A stretch of DNA of 64,000 nt from Ignavibacterium sp. (GCF_025998815.1 NZ_AP026678.1:1550001-1614000), one strand, 5' to 3'. Counted from the stretch's first letter, positions 26,461 to 36,403 are shown. Notes: generated by a model from the letters alone, not told the origin. Numbers and translations are program-made.

Positions 26461-29088
26461 ATGAGTATGGAACAGAATAAAAATAACGAAGAATATATAC
26501 CTCTCAGATTCAGCAGCAAAAATGTACCTAAGAGAGAGAAAACACTTATTGAAATATTTCAGATAATTGCAAGGAATAAAAAAATATTATTCGCCACCGT
26601 AGGCGTTTTCCTGGTTGCTGCATTAATCTACAGCTTTACAGCTACCCCGATTTATGAAACAAGTGCAACTTTAAAAAAAGAAGGAAATCCAAACGACAGA
26701 AGATTAGGCTCAGGAACAGACATATCAACACTTTTAAGTTTGCAATCAACGGATGAAATCGAAACCGAGCTTGAACTGATAAAAACATTTAAAGTTGCTT
26801 CAGAAGTAGCCAAAGAATTGGACCTTTTTGTAAATGTTAAAGAAATTAAATGGAACAGTAACGATAAAAATTATGAAGTAAATAAAACCTTTGTTGAAAT
26901 GAGTGATCCATCATTCATATCAAAAAATTCAAGAAAATTCAGAATACCTGAAAAGTTTAAGATAAAATTCAATCGTACAGAGGATCTGATTAGTGGTGAT
27001 TTCTCAATTGTAAAAAAGAATGTAGATAAATATGAACTAATTGATTTGTTAAGTGGTAAAAAGATTTCTGAAAGCACAATTGAAAAACCTAAGTATGATG
27101 GAATTTCTCTGCTTGATACTATACCCGGTTTTACAATCAAACGTGATACTGCTGCAATATTTATTCTACCAATAAATGAAGATGTTAAAATAGAATTCCG
27201 ATGGGATCAGGCGCCGGAAAAAAGTGAACTGATATTCTCAATAAATGATATAAATAGCATAGCAATGGGTGTTTCTGGTGGTATTAAAGTTTCAAGGTTG
27301 GGAAAGACAAATATTTTTAATTTGGGATATTCCAGCAGATCTGCATATGCGGCTACTGTTATTACTAATACTTTTGTAAATAAATACCGGGAAGCACGAA
27401 TGGAGCAGAAAAAAGAAACCATTCGTTATAGTTATAATACTGTTGATAAGCAACTTTTGGAGATTCAGGATAAATTACGAGAAGCAGAGGAAATTTTAAG
27501 TAACTTTAAAGCCAGTGGACAAATAATGACCATTGATGCGAGTTCACAAAACTTAATTGGTTATCTTAGCAGGCTTGAAGCAGAAAAAATGAATATAGAC
27601 TTACAGCTTTCCGATTATAAAAACCGGGTTGCTGACTTAAAGAGCCAAATAAATAAGACTGGATATTTTGACCAAAGTTATTTAGGTCCAACTACAACAG
27701 CAGATAATAGTGCTTTCAGCGAGTTAATGCGTCAGCTTTCTACATTAGAACTTCAGAGGATTGAATTACTACAAAAAAGAACTGAAAACCATCCGGATGT
27801 TAAAGCTATTGATGAGCAAATTCAGGTAGTAAAAGAAAAACTCTCCAGTTTCAATCAAAATACTATTACCGCATATGAAATTCTTATAAATACTTTAGAA
27901 AAAAAGTTACTTAGAATTAATGATATGATGTCGAAATATGAAGCTAAATTACAGAGTTTACCGGCTCAGGAAAATAAGCTTGCACAAATCTTAAGACAAA
28001 AAGCTACTTACGAAAAAATATTTACTATTCTGCTTGATCAAAGAGAAGCAATGCGTGTTGCTGAACTTTCTAGTCCGCAGGATATTTCTATAGTTGATCT
28101 TGCAAAAATGCCGAACAGACCTTCGTGGCCTAAAAAACAAATGATTGTTATGATAAGTATCTTACTTGGAAGTTTTACCGGAATACTTATTATTTTTCTA
28201 CTTGAACTGAGAAAATCTAAATTTATCATTCTCGACGAACTTGAAGAAGAATTTAAGATTCCAATTCTTTCCTTAATACCAAAGCTTTCTAAGGAAGTTA
28301 TTAAAGCAGTTGAAAATAATCCCGAACATAAAGTTGCTTTACTCACTGTTCAGGATGATGGATTGAAGGAAACTTATCGTGTACTAAAAACAAAATTATT
28401 CCAGAACATTAATCCCGAAACCAAATTGTTAATGATAACCAGTTGTGAAGAAGATTCGGGTAAAACCACTGTGGCTACAAACCTGGCGGCATCTTTAGCG
28501 CAAGAAGGCAAAAGAGTTCTTCTTATCGACTGCGATTTAAGAAAAGGTGATCTCTCTGGATTGTTTGGACTCAGTAAAGAAACAAAAGGGTTACTGGATT
28601 ATTTACTCAACGATAGTCCACCTAAAATTTATACCCGAGCTTCAAAGAATATTGATATAATTCCCTCAGGTGGCTTAAGCTCTGATTCCGGCACATTGCT
28701 CGATTCAGCCAGAATGAGATTACTCTTCAGGTCACTTGATACAACACAGTATGATTTAATAATTGTTGATACACCACCAGTAACCCGAGTTGTCGATCCT
28801 CTGGTATTATCACATTCCTTGCATAATGCAATTGTGGTGGTGAGACCTGAACATTCCCTTTTAGAAACTGTTCGCTGGGGAATATCCGAATTGCTAAATG
28901 CTAAAATCAGTGTTAAAGGATTAGTAATTAACGCTGCAGATATAGAAAATTCCTATTACTATAAGCATCGTTATGGTTATGGTTATGGTTATGGAAGCAA
29001 AAATGGAAATGGCAAAGCAAAAGATGCAAAAAAGATTAAGCAGGAATTTCAACTGAAGTTTAAAGATCAGCTTACGCATAAGAATTAA
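26461..29088 (+). CDS. wzc: Wzc-like polysaccharide co-polymerase and BY-kinase
   Basis: Inner-membrane regulator of chain length and export, 875 residues. It has a Wzz N-terminal membrane segment (LFATVGVFLVAALIYSF, about 42-60), a long periplasmic coiled coil, a second segment near 560-580 and a cytoplasmic BY-kinase domain. Kinase motifs are a divergent Walker A (CEEDSGKTTVATNLA, about 660), Walker A' VLLIDCDLRKG and Walker B LIIVDTPP. The C-terminus holds a tyrosine cluster (YYYKHRYGYGYGYG) for autophosphorylation, encoded by a 6-bp tandem repeat. It follows wza directly, as in Wzx/Wzy systems. Confidence 0.93.
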   Translation: MSMEQNKNNEEYIPLRFSSKNVPKREKTLIEIFQIIARNKKILFATVGVFLVAALIYSFTATPIYETSATLKKEGNPNDRRLGSGTDISTLLSLQSTDEIETELELIKTFKVASEVAKELDLFVNVKEIKWNSNDKNYEVNKTFVEMSDPSFISKNSRKFRIPEKFKIKFNRTEDLISGDFSIVKKNVDKYELIDLLSGKKISESTIEKPKYDGISLLDTIPGFTIKRDTAAIFILPINEDVKIEFRWDQAPEKSELIFSINDINSIAMGVSGGIKVSRLGKTNIFNLGYSSRSAYAATVITNTFVNKYREARMEQKKETIRYSYNTVDKQLLEIQDKLREAEEILSNFKASGQIMTIDASSQNLIGYLSRLEAEKMNIDLQLSDYKNRVADLKSQINKTGYFDQSYLGPTTTADNSAFSELMRQLSTLELQRIELLQKRTENHPDVKAIDEQIQVVKEKLSSFNQNTITAYEILINTLEKKLLRINDMMSKYEAKLQSLPAQENKLAQILRQKATYEKIFTILLDQREAMRVAELSSPQDISIVDLAKMPNRPSWPKKQMIVMISILLGSFTGILIIFLLELRKSKFIILDELEEEFKIPILSLIPKLSKEVIKAVENNPEHKVALLTVQDDGLKETYRVLKTKLFQNINPETKLLMITSCEEDSGKTTVATNLAASLAQEGKRVLLIDCDLRKGDLSGLFGLSKETKGLLDYLLNDSPPKIYTRASKNIDIIPSGGLSSDSGTLLDSARMRLLFRSLDTTQYDLIIVDTPPVTRVVDPLVLSHSLHNAIVVVRPEHSLLETVRWGISELLNAKISVKGLVINAADIENSYYYKHRYGYGYGYGSKNGNGKAKDAKKIKQEFQLKFKDQLTHKN
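28971..28994 (+). repeat. Hexanucleotide tandem repeat (TTATGG)x4 in the Wzc tyrosine tail
   Basis: Four exact 6-bp units encode alternating Gly-Tyr. Gain or loss of units would change the number of phosphorylatable tyrosines without shifting the frame. Confidence 0.85.
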
Positions 29089-29169
29089 TGTTGAGCTTTA
29101 ATAAAAATGATTATTGAAAACCTGCTTGTGGACTAAGTAGGGTTAATTTTTAACAATGTAAAATAGATT

Positions 29170-30216
29170 TTGTCCGATTATATAATTAAAATTATAAATC
29201 CATCTGATTATACAGGTTGGAATTCTGAAATTCTGAAGTTTGATCATTACTCATTTTTTCATTCTTCTGAATGGTCCAGAATTCTGACAGATACCTATCA
29301 TTATAAACCAGTTTATTTCAGTTTAATCAGAAATAACAGGATTTGTTCCGTAGTACCTGCTATGGAAATTAAAAGTAAATTAACCGGAAAAAGAATTGTT
29401 TCACTCCCCTTCAGTGATTTCTGTGAGCCATTGTTTAATTCAATTGAGGAATCCGAAACACTTAAAGAAAAAATTTTTGAGTATTGTGAAAACAATCATC
29501 TGAAATTTATTGAGTTTCGTACTTCAGAGACCAGATTCCCTTTTGAAACCGGGCAATTCAGAACTGACTTACGACACATCTTAAATCTTGTCCCTGATAA
29601 AAATGAATTAAAGAAAAACTTATCGGATAATACAAAAAGAAATATTAAAAGTGCCATCAAAGAAGGGATTATCATTAAAGAAGAAAATTCAGAAGCAGCA
29701 TTAAAAACCTTTTACAAGCTACAGTGTATAACACGAAAAAAACATGGATTACCCCCTCAACCTGAATCATTCTTTGATAATATTTACAAACATATACTAT
29801 CTCAGAGTAAAGGGACAATGTTTTTCGCTTATCTCAATGGGAAGCCAATTGCCTCTCTTATGTTTTTCACTTTCGGTGAAAAAGCTTTATATAAATTCGG
29901 AGCTTCTTTAAATCAGAGTTTACCAAAAGGTGCAAATCATTTGCTGATGTGGGAAGCTATTGAAAAGTATTCCTCTCTTGGATTTAAAGAATTTGATTTC
30001 GGAAGAACAGAAACTAATCACGAAGGATTACGAAGATATAAACTTGGTTTTGGTGCCGATGAGATGATTATTTATACGACACGATATGATATAAGAACCA
30101 AAAGTTTCATTCAACCTGAGACCAGGACTACCGGCATACATAATAAAATTTTTGGGAAACTGCCACTTCCTGTTCTTAAGGTTATAGGAAATACTTTTTA
30201 TAAGTATATGGGTTGA
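29170..30216 (+). CDS. FemAB-like/GNAT-fold acyltransferase 1
   Basis: A 348-residue protein of the FemAB/lipid II glycyltransferase-like group, here within a polysaccharide locus. N-terminal FHSSEWSRILTDTY and CSVVPAMEIKS fit the first GNAT fold; GASLNQSLPKGANHLLMWEAIEKYSSLGFKEFDFGRTE (given in parts: GANHLLMWEAI, FKEFDFGRTE) is the usual second-fold signature. Translation must begin at TTG 29170, since the next in-frame ATG is 64 residues in. FemAB enzymes attach amino acids from aminoacyl-tRNA to amino groups, so this could add an amino acid to a glycan; the substrate is unknown. A related gene follows with overlapping ends. Confidence 0.78.
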   Translation: MSDYIIKIINPSDYTGWNSEILKFDHYSFFHSSEWSRILTDTYHYKPVYFSLIRNNRICSVVPAMEIKSKLTGKRIVSLPFSDFCEPLFNSIEESETLKEKIFEYCENNHLKFIEFRTSETRFPFETGQFRTDLRHILNLVPDKNELKKNLSDNTKRNIKSAIKEGIIIKEENSEAALKTFYKLQCITRKKHGLPPQPESFFDNIYKHILSQSKGTMFFAYLNGKPIASLMFFTFGEKALYKFGASLNQSLPKGANHLLMWEAIEKYSSLGFKEFDFGRTETNHEGLRRYKLGFGADEMIIYTTRYDIRTKSFIQPETRTTGIHNKIFGKLPLPVLKVIGNTFYKYMG

Positions 30217-30218
30217 GA

Positions 30219-31232
30219 ATGAATTTTTCAGTTACAAATAATTTGGAAGACGAAAGAATTCTTAATTTTATATTAAGCGATAACAGAGCTACCATATATC
30301 ATCATCCTGCCTGGTTAAAAGCAATTTCAGATGGGATAAATAAGGAAGGCAGATATCTTTTAATTTCAGAGAATCAAACTATAAAGGGACTGATCCCATT
30401 CATAATTTATCATAATAAATTCGTGTCACTACCTTTCACAACACATTGTACACCTCTATTACCTGAAGATATTATATTTGAGGATTTAATTTTACAGATA
30501 AATCAATTATTTAATAAAGTTAAAGGTTTTAAATTCACCTTCCGAGAAGAAAATTTGTCAATTCCATATCAATCAGTTTCTGACTATTATTCTCATAGAA
30601 TTCAGCTGGAGAACGATGTCGACAAAATGTTTAATTCTTTCCTAAATCGAAAAATCAGAAGATTCATAAAAAGATCTAATGAAAATGGCTTTATCTTAAA
30701 ATTGGGTAAAGATGAAAAAGATCTTCAAACATTTTATAAACTGGAGTGTAAACTTCGCAAAAGCTTAGGATTACCCCCAGCACCATATAAGTTTTTCATA
30801 AGTTTATGGAAGAATTTATTTCCAAAAGATTTAATGATACTGCCAATAGTCATAAAAGACTCAATCCCGGTAGCGGCATCTATTGTATTAAAATTTAAAA
30901 AGGAAGTGATTATTGAATACACTGCATTGGATAAAAAATTTATAAACATTTATCCGAACCATTTTCTTCACTGGGAAATAATTAAAAAATCAATCAATGA
31001 ATATCGCGCAGATACGCTTGATATGGGTAGAACAGATAAAAGGCAAAGTGGTTTAATATTCTTCAAAGAGAGCTGGAATGCAAACCGAACTAATTTAATC
31101 GAAGTTACAAACTCTAAAGATAAATGCTTAAAACAATCTTTCATTTATTCTTGTTTCAGAAAAATTAATAAACTTTTTCCCGAGAAATTACTAATTCTTG
31201 AAGGGAAGCTATTATTCAAACACTTTGAATAA
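30219..31232 (+). CDS. FemAB-like/GNAT-fold acyltransferase 2
   Basis: Related to the preceding gene in plan: YHHPAWLKAISDG at the N-terminus, a charged helical middle (NRKIRRFIKRSNENG) and HFLHWEIIKKSINEYRADTLDMGRTD in the second fold (key parts HFLHWEI and LDMGRTD). I choose ATG 30219, two nt after the previous stop; a TTG at 30213 would overlap that stop. It is 338 residues from this start. Tandem FemAB-like genes suggest sequential additions or a heterodimer. The acyl donor and acceptor cannot be told from the sequence. Confidence 0.75.
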   Translation: MNFSVTNNLEDERILNFILSDNRATIYHHPAWLKAISDGINKEGRYLLISENQTIKGLIPFIIYHNKFVSLPFTTHCTPLLPEDIIFEDLILQINQLFNKVKGFKFTFREENLSIPYQSVSDYYSHRIQLENDVDKMFNSFLNRKIRRFIKRSNENGFILKLGKDEKDLQTFYKLECKLRKSLGLPPAPYKFFISLWKNLFPKDLMILPIVIKDSIPVAASIVLKFKKEVIIEYTALDKKFINIYPNHFLHWEIIKKSINEYRADTLDMGRTDKRQSGLIFFKESWNANRTNLIEVTNSKDKCLKQSFIYSCFRKINKLFPEKLLILEGKLLFKHFE

Positions 31233-31253
31233 TTTTAAAGAGTAATTTGATAA

Positions 31254-32312
31254 ATGAATTTTTCGTTTTATAAAATCTTTTTTAACCTTCTTAGTCTTTT
31301 TGAATTTCTTAAAAAAGAAAAATTATTTGGAAGAAGAAATTTTTCGCTGAAAAAATTAAAATTGCTTTCTAAAGGATTTTATAGCTTAGGACAGGTTCCT
31401 TTTGACTTTAAAAATTACAAGTATTCTGATTTTATTAGCGACCTCGAGAATATCAAACTTTCTTATTTAAACTATCCTTATGGAAGACTTCTTAGAGATA
31501 AACTTGTTTTTTCACTATTCTTTAAAAACTATTGTAATGTACCAGAAATTTATGCACTTATTAGTAAAGGGAAAATTAACCCGGTTGATAAAAATTTTAT
31601 TCAGATTTCACTCGATCTGATTATAGAGTTACTTGAGAATAATACTTTAATTATGAAGCCAAGATTTGGCACAAGTGGACAAGGAATAATAAAAATTGAA
31701 AAAATAAATCACAATTTTTATAAGCTTAACCAAACTATTATTGATATCAACTACCTCAAAGATTTTATCGGTTCACTGGATGACTACATAGTTGTTAGAT
31801 TTATTAAACAGGGTAATTTTGCAGAAAGATTTTTTGCGGAATCAACTAATACCATAAGAATTACAACTTTTTCTGATCCTAACTCTTTTAAGGGAAAAAT
31901 TTTATATGCATTAATGAGATTTGGTACTAAAAAATCGATTCCGGTTGACAATGTCGGCTCCGGAGGCATTTATGCCACAATTGATATTGAAACAGGTAAA
32001 TTAGATACCGCTATTGAATTATTTGAAAATGGGAGATTCGTCTGTCATACAGAACATCCCGAGACAAAAGTTCAAATTAAGGATGTTCAAATACCTAAGT
32101 GGCAGGAAATTAAAAACAATTTTATTCAATTATCAACTTTGATTTCACCCTACATAAAATTTGCTGGTTGGGATATAATTCTGACCAATGATAAATATTA
32201 CCTTATTGAAGGGAACAATGGACCAGATTTATATATCCAAGGTCCAGATAAACCATTAGCACTTGATGACTCTTTTATTAACTTTCTGAAAACCAATGAT
32301 GTAAGGAATTAA
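31254..32312 (+). CDS. Sugar-transfer-associated ATP-grasp protein 1
   Basis: A 352-residue ATP-grasp enzyme resembling the family found in exopolysaccharide loci (ATPgrasp_ST). Features are LIMKPRFGTSGQGIIKIE (ATP-binding loop, about residues 137-154), TNTIRITTFSD, VGSGGIYATIDIETGKL and the metal-binding WDIILTNDKYYLIEGNNGPDL. ATP-grasp enzymes form amide or thioester bonds through an acyl phosphate, so this may ligate a carboxylic or amino acid to a sugar. A paralogue with the same motif order lies at 49.2 kb. It follows the FemAB pair by 21 nt. Confidence 0.82.
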   Translation: MNFSFYKIFFNLLSLFEFLKKEKLFGRRNFSLKKLKLLSKGFYSLGQVPFDFKNYKYSDFISDLENIKLSYLNYPYGRLLRDKLVFSLFFKNYCNVPEIYALISKGKINPVDKNFIQISLDLIIELLENNTLIMKPRFGTSGQGIIKIEKINHNFYKLNQTIIDINYLKDFIGSLDDYIVVRFIKQGNFAERFFAESTNTIRITTFSDPNSFKGKILYALMRFGTKKSIPVDNVGSGGIYATIDIETGKLDTAIELFENGRFVCHTEHPETKVQIKDVQIPKWQEIKNNFIQLSTLISPYIKFAGWDIILTNDKYYLIEGNNGPDLYIQGPDKPLALDDSFINFLKTNDVRN

Positions 32313-32410
32313 TTTTATTTATTTTGTGTAATTTTAAGTGGTTCATTAGAATCATAAACTAATCCGGTTTATTAGTAAGTTATTATATATAAATTTTTTC
32401 GGCTATAATT

Positions 32411-33601
32411 ATGACTAATCCGGCACTGGTACTAAATTGCAATAATATTATGTCATTACCAATTATCAGACTGCTCGGTAAAAATAATATTCCTGTTGAT
32501 ACGATATTTGGTACCAGAAAATCAAAAGCTAATTATCAGGAAATAATAAGGAAGTCTAAATATATAAGACAAACATTATTTTTTGATGAAAGTGATTATG
32601 AAAAAAATCTAATCAATCTTCTGATAAATTTCGGAGAAAATTGTAAGCTAAAACCAGTCCTTTTTTTGGCAAGCGATACTGTACTGAATATTATTTCATC
32701 GAACAGGGAGCAATTAAAAAGTCTTTACTATTTTACATTACCACCAGATATTACCATTAAACAAATTCTTAGAAAAGAGGAATTTATTGATTTAGCAAAT
32801 TTCAATAATCTCCCTATCCCAAAATCAATTAAAATAAATGATATAACCAAAGCTTTTGACCAGATTAAAGATTTGGAATTTCCCGTAATTATAAAACCAT
32901 CGTGGAGAACTAATGATTGGTTGGAGAAATTCAAAGAGAAAAAAGTTTTCAGAATTTATAGCAGAAATGACCTGGAGTCAGCAGTTGAACAAATAAAAGA
33001 GTTTGATACAAACTACCTCATTCAGGAAATTATTCCAGGCAGTGAAGACCAGATTTTCTGTTCATTTGCTGTTTTAGATCATAACTCAGAACCAATCGAA
33101 GTTGGATTCTGTAGAAAATTAACTCAGTTCCCCCCAAACTTTGGTAATACTTCAGTTGCAATACCCATTTATGATGAAAGATTAAAGCATTTAAGCGAAA
33201 TGATATTTAAAAAATTAAAACTTGTCGGATATGCGAGTATTGAATTTAAACTTGACCCAAGAGATAATAAATTTAAAATAATCGAAATAACTCCAAATAG
33301 ATTTAACCGTCAGTTCGCGGTAACATATTTGAACAAGCTGAATCTACCCTTACAGTTATACCGATTTGAATTGAATTTACCCCCACAAAAAATAGAATAT
33401 AAATTTTCAAAAAACTTGTGGATGAGCGAAACTAATGAAATAAGAAGAATTAAATCATTAAATAATAATAAACTAAAAGAGCTATCTCTTTTGTTTCAAA
33501 GAATATTTAGAACCAGATTTTTTGAGATATTTGATTTTAGGGATATAAAACCTTTCTTTGCTTTGATTAAAAATCAGTTTAAGAGTATTGTAATTAAATA
33601 A
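32411..33601 (+). CDS. ATP-grasp carboxylate-amine ligase-like protein
   Basis: A 396-residue ATP-grasp protein with an N-terminal preATP-grasp fold (PALVLNCNNIMSLPIIRLLG), a central ATP-binding domain (EFPVIIKPSWRTNDW, YLIQEIIPGSEDQIF) and metal ligands in YASIEFKLDPRDNKFKIIEI, followed by TPNRFNRQFA. It is similar in plan to the carbamoyl-phosphate-synthase-like ATP-grasp proteins of glycan clusters. Three nt separate it from a polysaccharide deacetylase. The same pairing occurs at 60.7-63.9 kb, suggesting a shared task. Substrate unknown. Confidence 0.8.
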   Translation: MTNPALVLNCNNIMSLPIIRLLGKNNIPVDTIFGTRKSKANYQEIIRKSKYIRQTLFFDESDYEKNLINLLINFGENCKLKPVLFLASDTVLNIISSNREQLKSLYYFTLPPDITIKQILRKEEFIDLANFNNLPIPKSIKINDITKAFDQIKDLEFPVIIKPSWRTNDWLEKFKEKKVFRIYSRNDLESAVEQIKEFDTNYLIQEIIPGSEDQIFCSFAVLDHNSEPIEVGFCRKLTQFPPNFGNTSVAIPIYDERLKHLSEMIFKKLKLVGYASIEFKLDPRDNKFKIIEITPNRFNRQFAVTYLNKLNLPLQLYRFELNLPPQKIEYKFSKNLWMSETNEIRRIKSLNNNKLKELSLLFQRIFRTRFFEIFDFRDIKPFFALIKNQFKSIVIK

Positions 33602-33604
33602 TGA

Positions 33605-34531
33605 ATGATAATGCTAAAAAAAATCTTTTACATAATAAAACCCCTTATTCCAAGAAAATTGCAATTGCAATTGAGAAGAAAACTTATTTTTTCGAAGCTA
33701 CCATCCTATAAAGATATTTGGCCAACATTAAAAGGTTCTGAAAAGAAACCTGAATACTTTTCTGGCTGGCCGGAAGGAAAACAATTTACTTTAGTGCTTA
33801 CTCACGATGTTGAACACAAAAGAGGTTATGACCGTGTAATTAAGCTTTTGGAGATTGAAAAGAAACTCGGATTCGTTTCTTCATTTAACTTTGTGCCCGA
33901 AAGAGATTATAAAGTTGAAAAAGAAATTCTCCAAACTCTGAGAGAAAATGGTTTTGATTATGGTGTTCACGGACTTTATCACGATGGAAAATTATTTTCA
34001 TCCGAATCCGAATTTCTTAGAAGAGCGACTAAAATAAATGCTTATCTTAAGGACTGGAATACAAATGGTTTCAGAGCACCTGCTATGCATCATAATCTCG
34101 ATTGGATTGGAGCACTTAATATCGAATATGATATGTCAACTTTCGATACTGATCCTTTCGAACCACAACCGGATGGAGTTGGAACGATATTCCCCTTTTG
34201 GGTTGAAAATAAGAGACATCCTGAAGGTGGGTACATAGAATTGCCATATACTCTTCCACAGGATTTTACTCCGTATGTTCTGATGAAAGAAACAACCCCC
34301 AAAATCTGGATTGATAAACTTGATTGGATTGCTGAACACAACGGAATGGCATTAGTTAATGTTCATCCCGATTATATTGATTTTGAAAATTCAGGTAAAA
34401 ACTTTGAAGAGTTCAATCTGAATATCTACACTGAATTTCTAGAATATGTAAAGACAAAGTACGAAGGTAAATACTGGAATCCGCTGCCAGCTGAAGTTGC
34501 TGCTTTTTGGAAAAAGTTGATTAAACCGTAA
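33605..34531 (+). CDS. Polysaccharide deacetylase-like protein (CE4 fold)
   Basis: A 308-residue protein with NodB-type motifs: THDVEH (metal-binding Asp), VHGLYHDG (metal-binding His pair) and FRAPAMHHN (catalytic Arg/Pro-containing loop). The C-terminal part includes EHNGMALVNVHPDYI, providing the last His. No signal peptide is obvious, so it may act in the cytoplasm on a lipid-linked or nucleotide sugar. It probably removes acetyl or formyl groups from sugars, exposing amines. It closes the first block of the plus arm; about 840 nt without genes follow. Confidence 0.85.
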   Translation: MIMLKKIFYIIKPLIPRKLQLQLRRKLIFSKLPSYKDIWPTLKGSEKKPEYFSGWPEGKQFTLVLTHDVEHKRGYDRVIKLLEIEKKLGFVSSFNFVPERDYKVEKEILQTLRENGFDYGVHGLYHDGKLFSSESEFLRRATKINAYLKDWNTNGFRAPAMHHNLDWIGALNIEYDMSTFDTDPFEPQPDGVGTIFPFWVENKRHPEGGYIELPYTLPQDFTPYVLMKETTPKIWIDKLDWIAEHNGMALVNVHPDYIDFENSGKNFEEFNLNIYTEFLEYVKTKYEGKYWNPLPAEVAAFWKKLIKP

Positions 34532-34569
34532 CTCAAGTCTCCGGATCTGAGCTTATATTTCTTGTTCAC

Positions 34570-34955
34570 GCAAAGTCGCAAAGAACGCAAAGAGAAAAAT
34601 TAAACCACAGATTAACACAGATATTTCTACAATTGATCATCACTGATTAGATAACCCTTAATCTAATTTGAATATTATTTATAAATCCCAATAGGGATGA
34701 AATATTTGTAGATCAATTCAAGTAGCCGATAATATTAAATCCCTATAGGGATGACATTATTTCCAAGCAAAGCCGCAGGGAACGCAAAGAGAAAATTTAA
34801 ACCACAGATTAACACAGATGTTCCGCTACTAATTATCACGAATTTGATAAAACTAGTCTAATTAAAACATTATTCGAAAATCCCAATAGGGATGAAATAT
34901 TTATAGATCAATTCAAGTAGCCGATAATGTTAAATCCCTGAAGGGATGATATTAT
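34570..34955. repeat. Two-copy tandem repeat of about 196 bp carrying ATCCC-N-GGGAT palindromes
   Basis: Two imperfect units (about 34570-34760 and 34767-34955). Each has GCAAAG-rich sequence, ACCACAGATTAACACAGAT, AATCCCAATAGGGATGA, a shared ATCAATTCAAGTAGCCGATA block and a second AATCCC..AGGGATGA palindrome. The palindromes are at 34684, 34738, 34879 and 34933. This is the main content of the gene-free stretch 34532-35374; the remainder (34956-35374) shows only degraded repeat remnants such as TTCTCCGTGGTTCTCTGTG near 35020 and the leader of the next operon. Confidence 0.85.
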
Positions 34956-35374
34956 TTCTACACAAATATTATTCAAATCACAGATTGACACAAATTTTTC
35001 TCCGAGGTTCTCTACTTTTCTTCTCCGTGGTTCTCTGTGTAACAAATAATCCGGCTTGAGTAAAATTATTCGTAAAAAGCTTCCAAACCCGCAATAAAAT
35101 TACCTCCAGGCTCGCTTATCCAGCACATGATTTGATGTATCCATTTAAAGCCTAAATAAAAAACGAAAAAAATCCAGAATCAATTTATAGCCATTTATGA
35201 CTTTAAATAAAATAAATCTGTTCACTACTGAGACAAATTCTCTGAACTTCGAAGAAATTCAAAAATTCTTATAAAAGATTTATAAAAATCTTACTTTCTG
35301 TTACTTTTTTAACTATTTTTACGGCATAATGATTGAAACTAGCTTTTCATCAATAAATTTATCTTATTCATTTA

Positions 35375-36313
35375 ATGAAAAATTTTGCAATCACGGGAGT
35401 GGGTGGATATATAGCCCCGCGACATTTACAGGCAATTAAAGATACGGGCAATCGATTGGTTGCTGCAATTGACCCAAACGATAGCGTTGGTATAATTGAC
35501 CGGTATTTTCCAAATGCAAGTTTCTTTACTGAATTTGAAAGATTCGACAGACATCTCGAAAAACTAAGACGAACAAATTCACCTGAGAAGGTAGATTATA
35601 TCTCTATTTGTTCACCAAACAATTTACACGATGCACACATAAGACTTGCGTTAAGAGTTGGCGCAGATGCAATCTGCGAAAAGCCACTTGTTCTAAATCC
35701 ATGGAATCTTGATGCACTTGAGGAGCTCGAGCAGGAATCAGGAAAAAAGGTATTTACAATTTTACAACTAAGAGTTCATCCTTCGCTGGTAAAATTAAAA
35801 TCAGAGATTGATGAAACTATAAAACATAATAACAAAATCAAGTTTAATGTAGATCTCAACTATATAACAGCCCGTGGGATATGGTATGACTATTCCTGGA
35901 AAGGTATTAAAGAAAAATCAGGGGGAGTAGCTACAAATATTGGCGTACATTTCTTTGATCTACTCATTTGGTTATTCGGTAAACCGGTTCATAGCAATGT
36001 AATTGATTCCAAACTTAGGTCGGTAAAAGGAGAACTGGAGCTTGAATATGCAAATGTAAAATGGTTTCTTTCAATCAATTTTAACGATCTGCCTGATGAA
36101 ATAAAAAAGATTAATGATAACAATCCTGATAAGCAGGTTACAACTTATCGCTCAATAAAAATAGACAATAAAGAAATTGAATTCACAGAAGGTTTTACTA
36201 ATTTACACACTGTCGTTTATCAGGAAACCTTAGCTGGACGAGGTTTTGGGATTATTGATGCAAGACCTGCAATCGAACTTGTTTACAAAATAAGAAATGA
36301 AATTAATTTTTAA
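35375..36313 (+). CDS. wbpB: UDP-N-acetyl-glucosaminuronate 3-dehydrogenase-like (WbpB/WlbA)
   Basis: Gfo/Idh/MocA oxidoreductase of 312 residues that closely resembles WbpB/WlbA, which oxidises C3 of UDP-GlcNAcA with NAD+. The N-terminal FAITGVGGYIAPRHLQAIK and the ADAICEKPLVLNPWNL loop (catalytic Lys in EKP) are diagnostic, as is QLRVHPSLVKLK. With the WbpE-like aminotransferase (24.4 kb) and the WbpD-like acetyltransferase just downstream it would make UDP-2,3-diacetamido-2,3-dideoxyglucuronate. UDP-GlcNAc 6-dehydrogenase (WbpA) is not in the window. Confidence 0.9.
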   Translation: MKNFAITGVGGYIAPRHLQAIKDTGNRLVAAIDPNDSVGIIDRYFPNASFFTEFERFDRHLEKLRRTNSPEKVDYISICSPNNLHDAHIRLALRVGADAICEKPLVLNPWNLDALEELEQESGKKVFTILQLRVHPSLVKLKSEIDETIKHNNKIKFNVDLNYITARGIWYDYSWKGIKEKSGGVATNIGVHFFDLLIWLFGKPVHSNVIDSKLRSVKGELELEYANVKWFLSINFNDLPDEIKKINDNNPDKQVTTYRSIKIDNKEIEFTEGFTNLHTVVYQETLAGRGFGIIDARPAIELVYKIRNEINF

Positions 36314-36403
36314 ATATTACAAAGTTTGTTAGTCTTTGTTATGGAAAAAGCACATTAATAAAATCATATTAATTCGAAATAAAAACCAGAGAAAAAAAGT
36401 TAA

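Noticed and set aside
34684-34949. Regular repeats resembling a CRISPR array
   Set aside because: Only four short palindromes in two tandem units, with spacers that are themselves duplicated, and no cas genes nearby.
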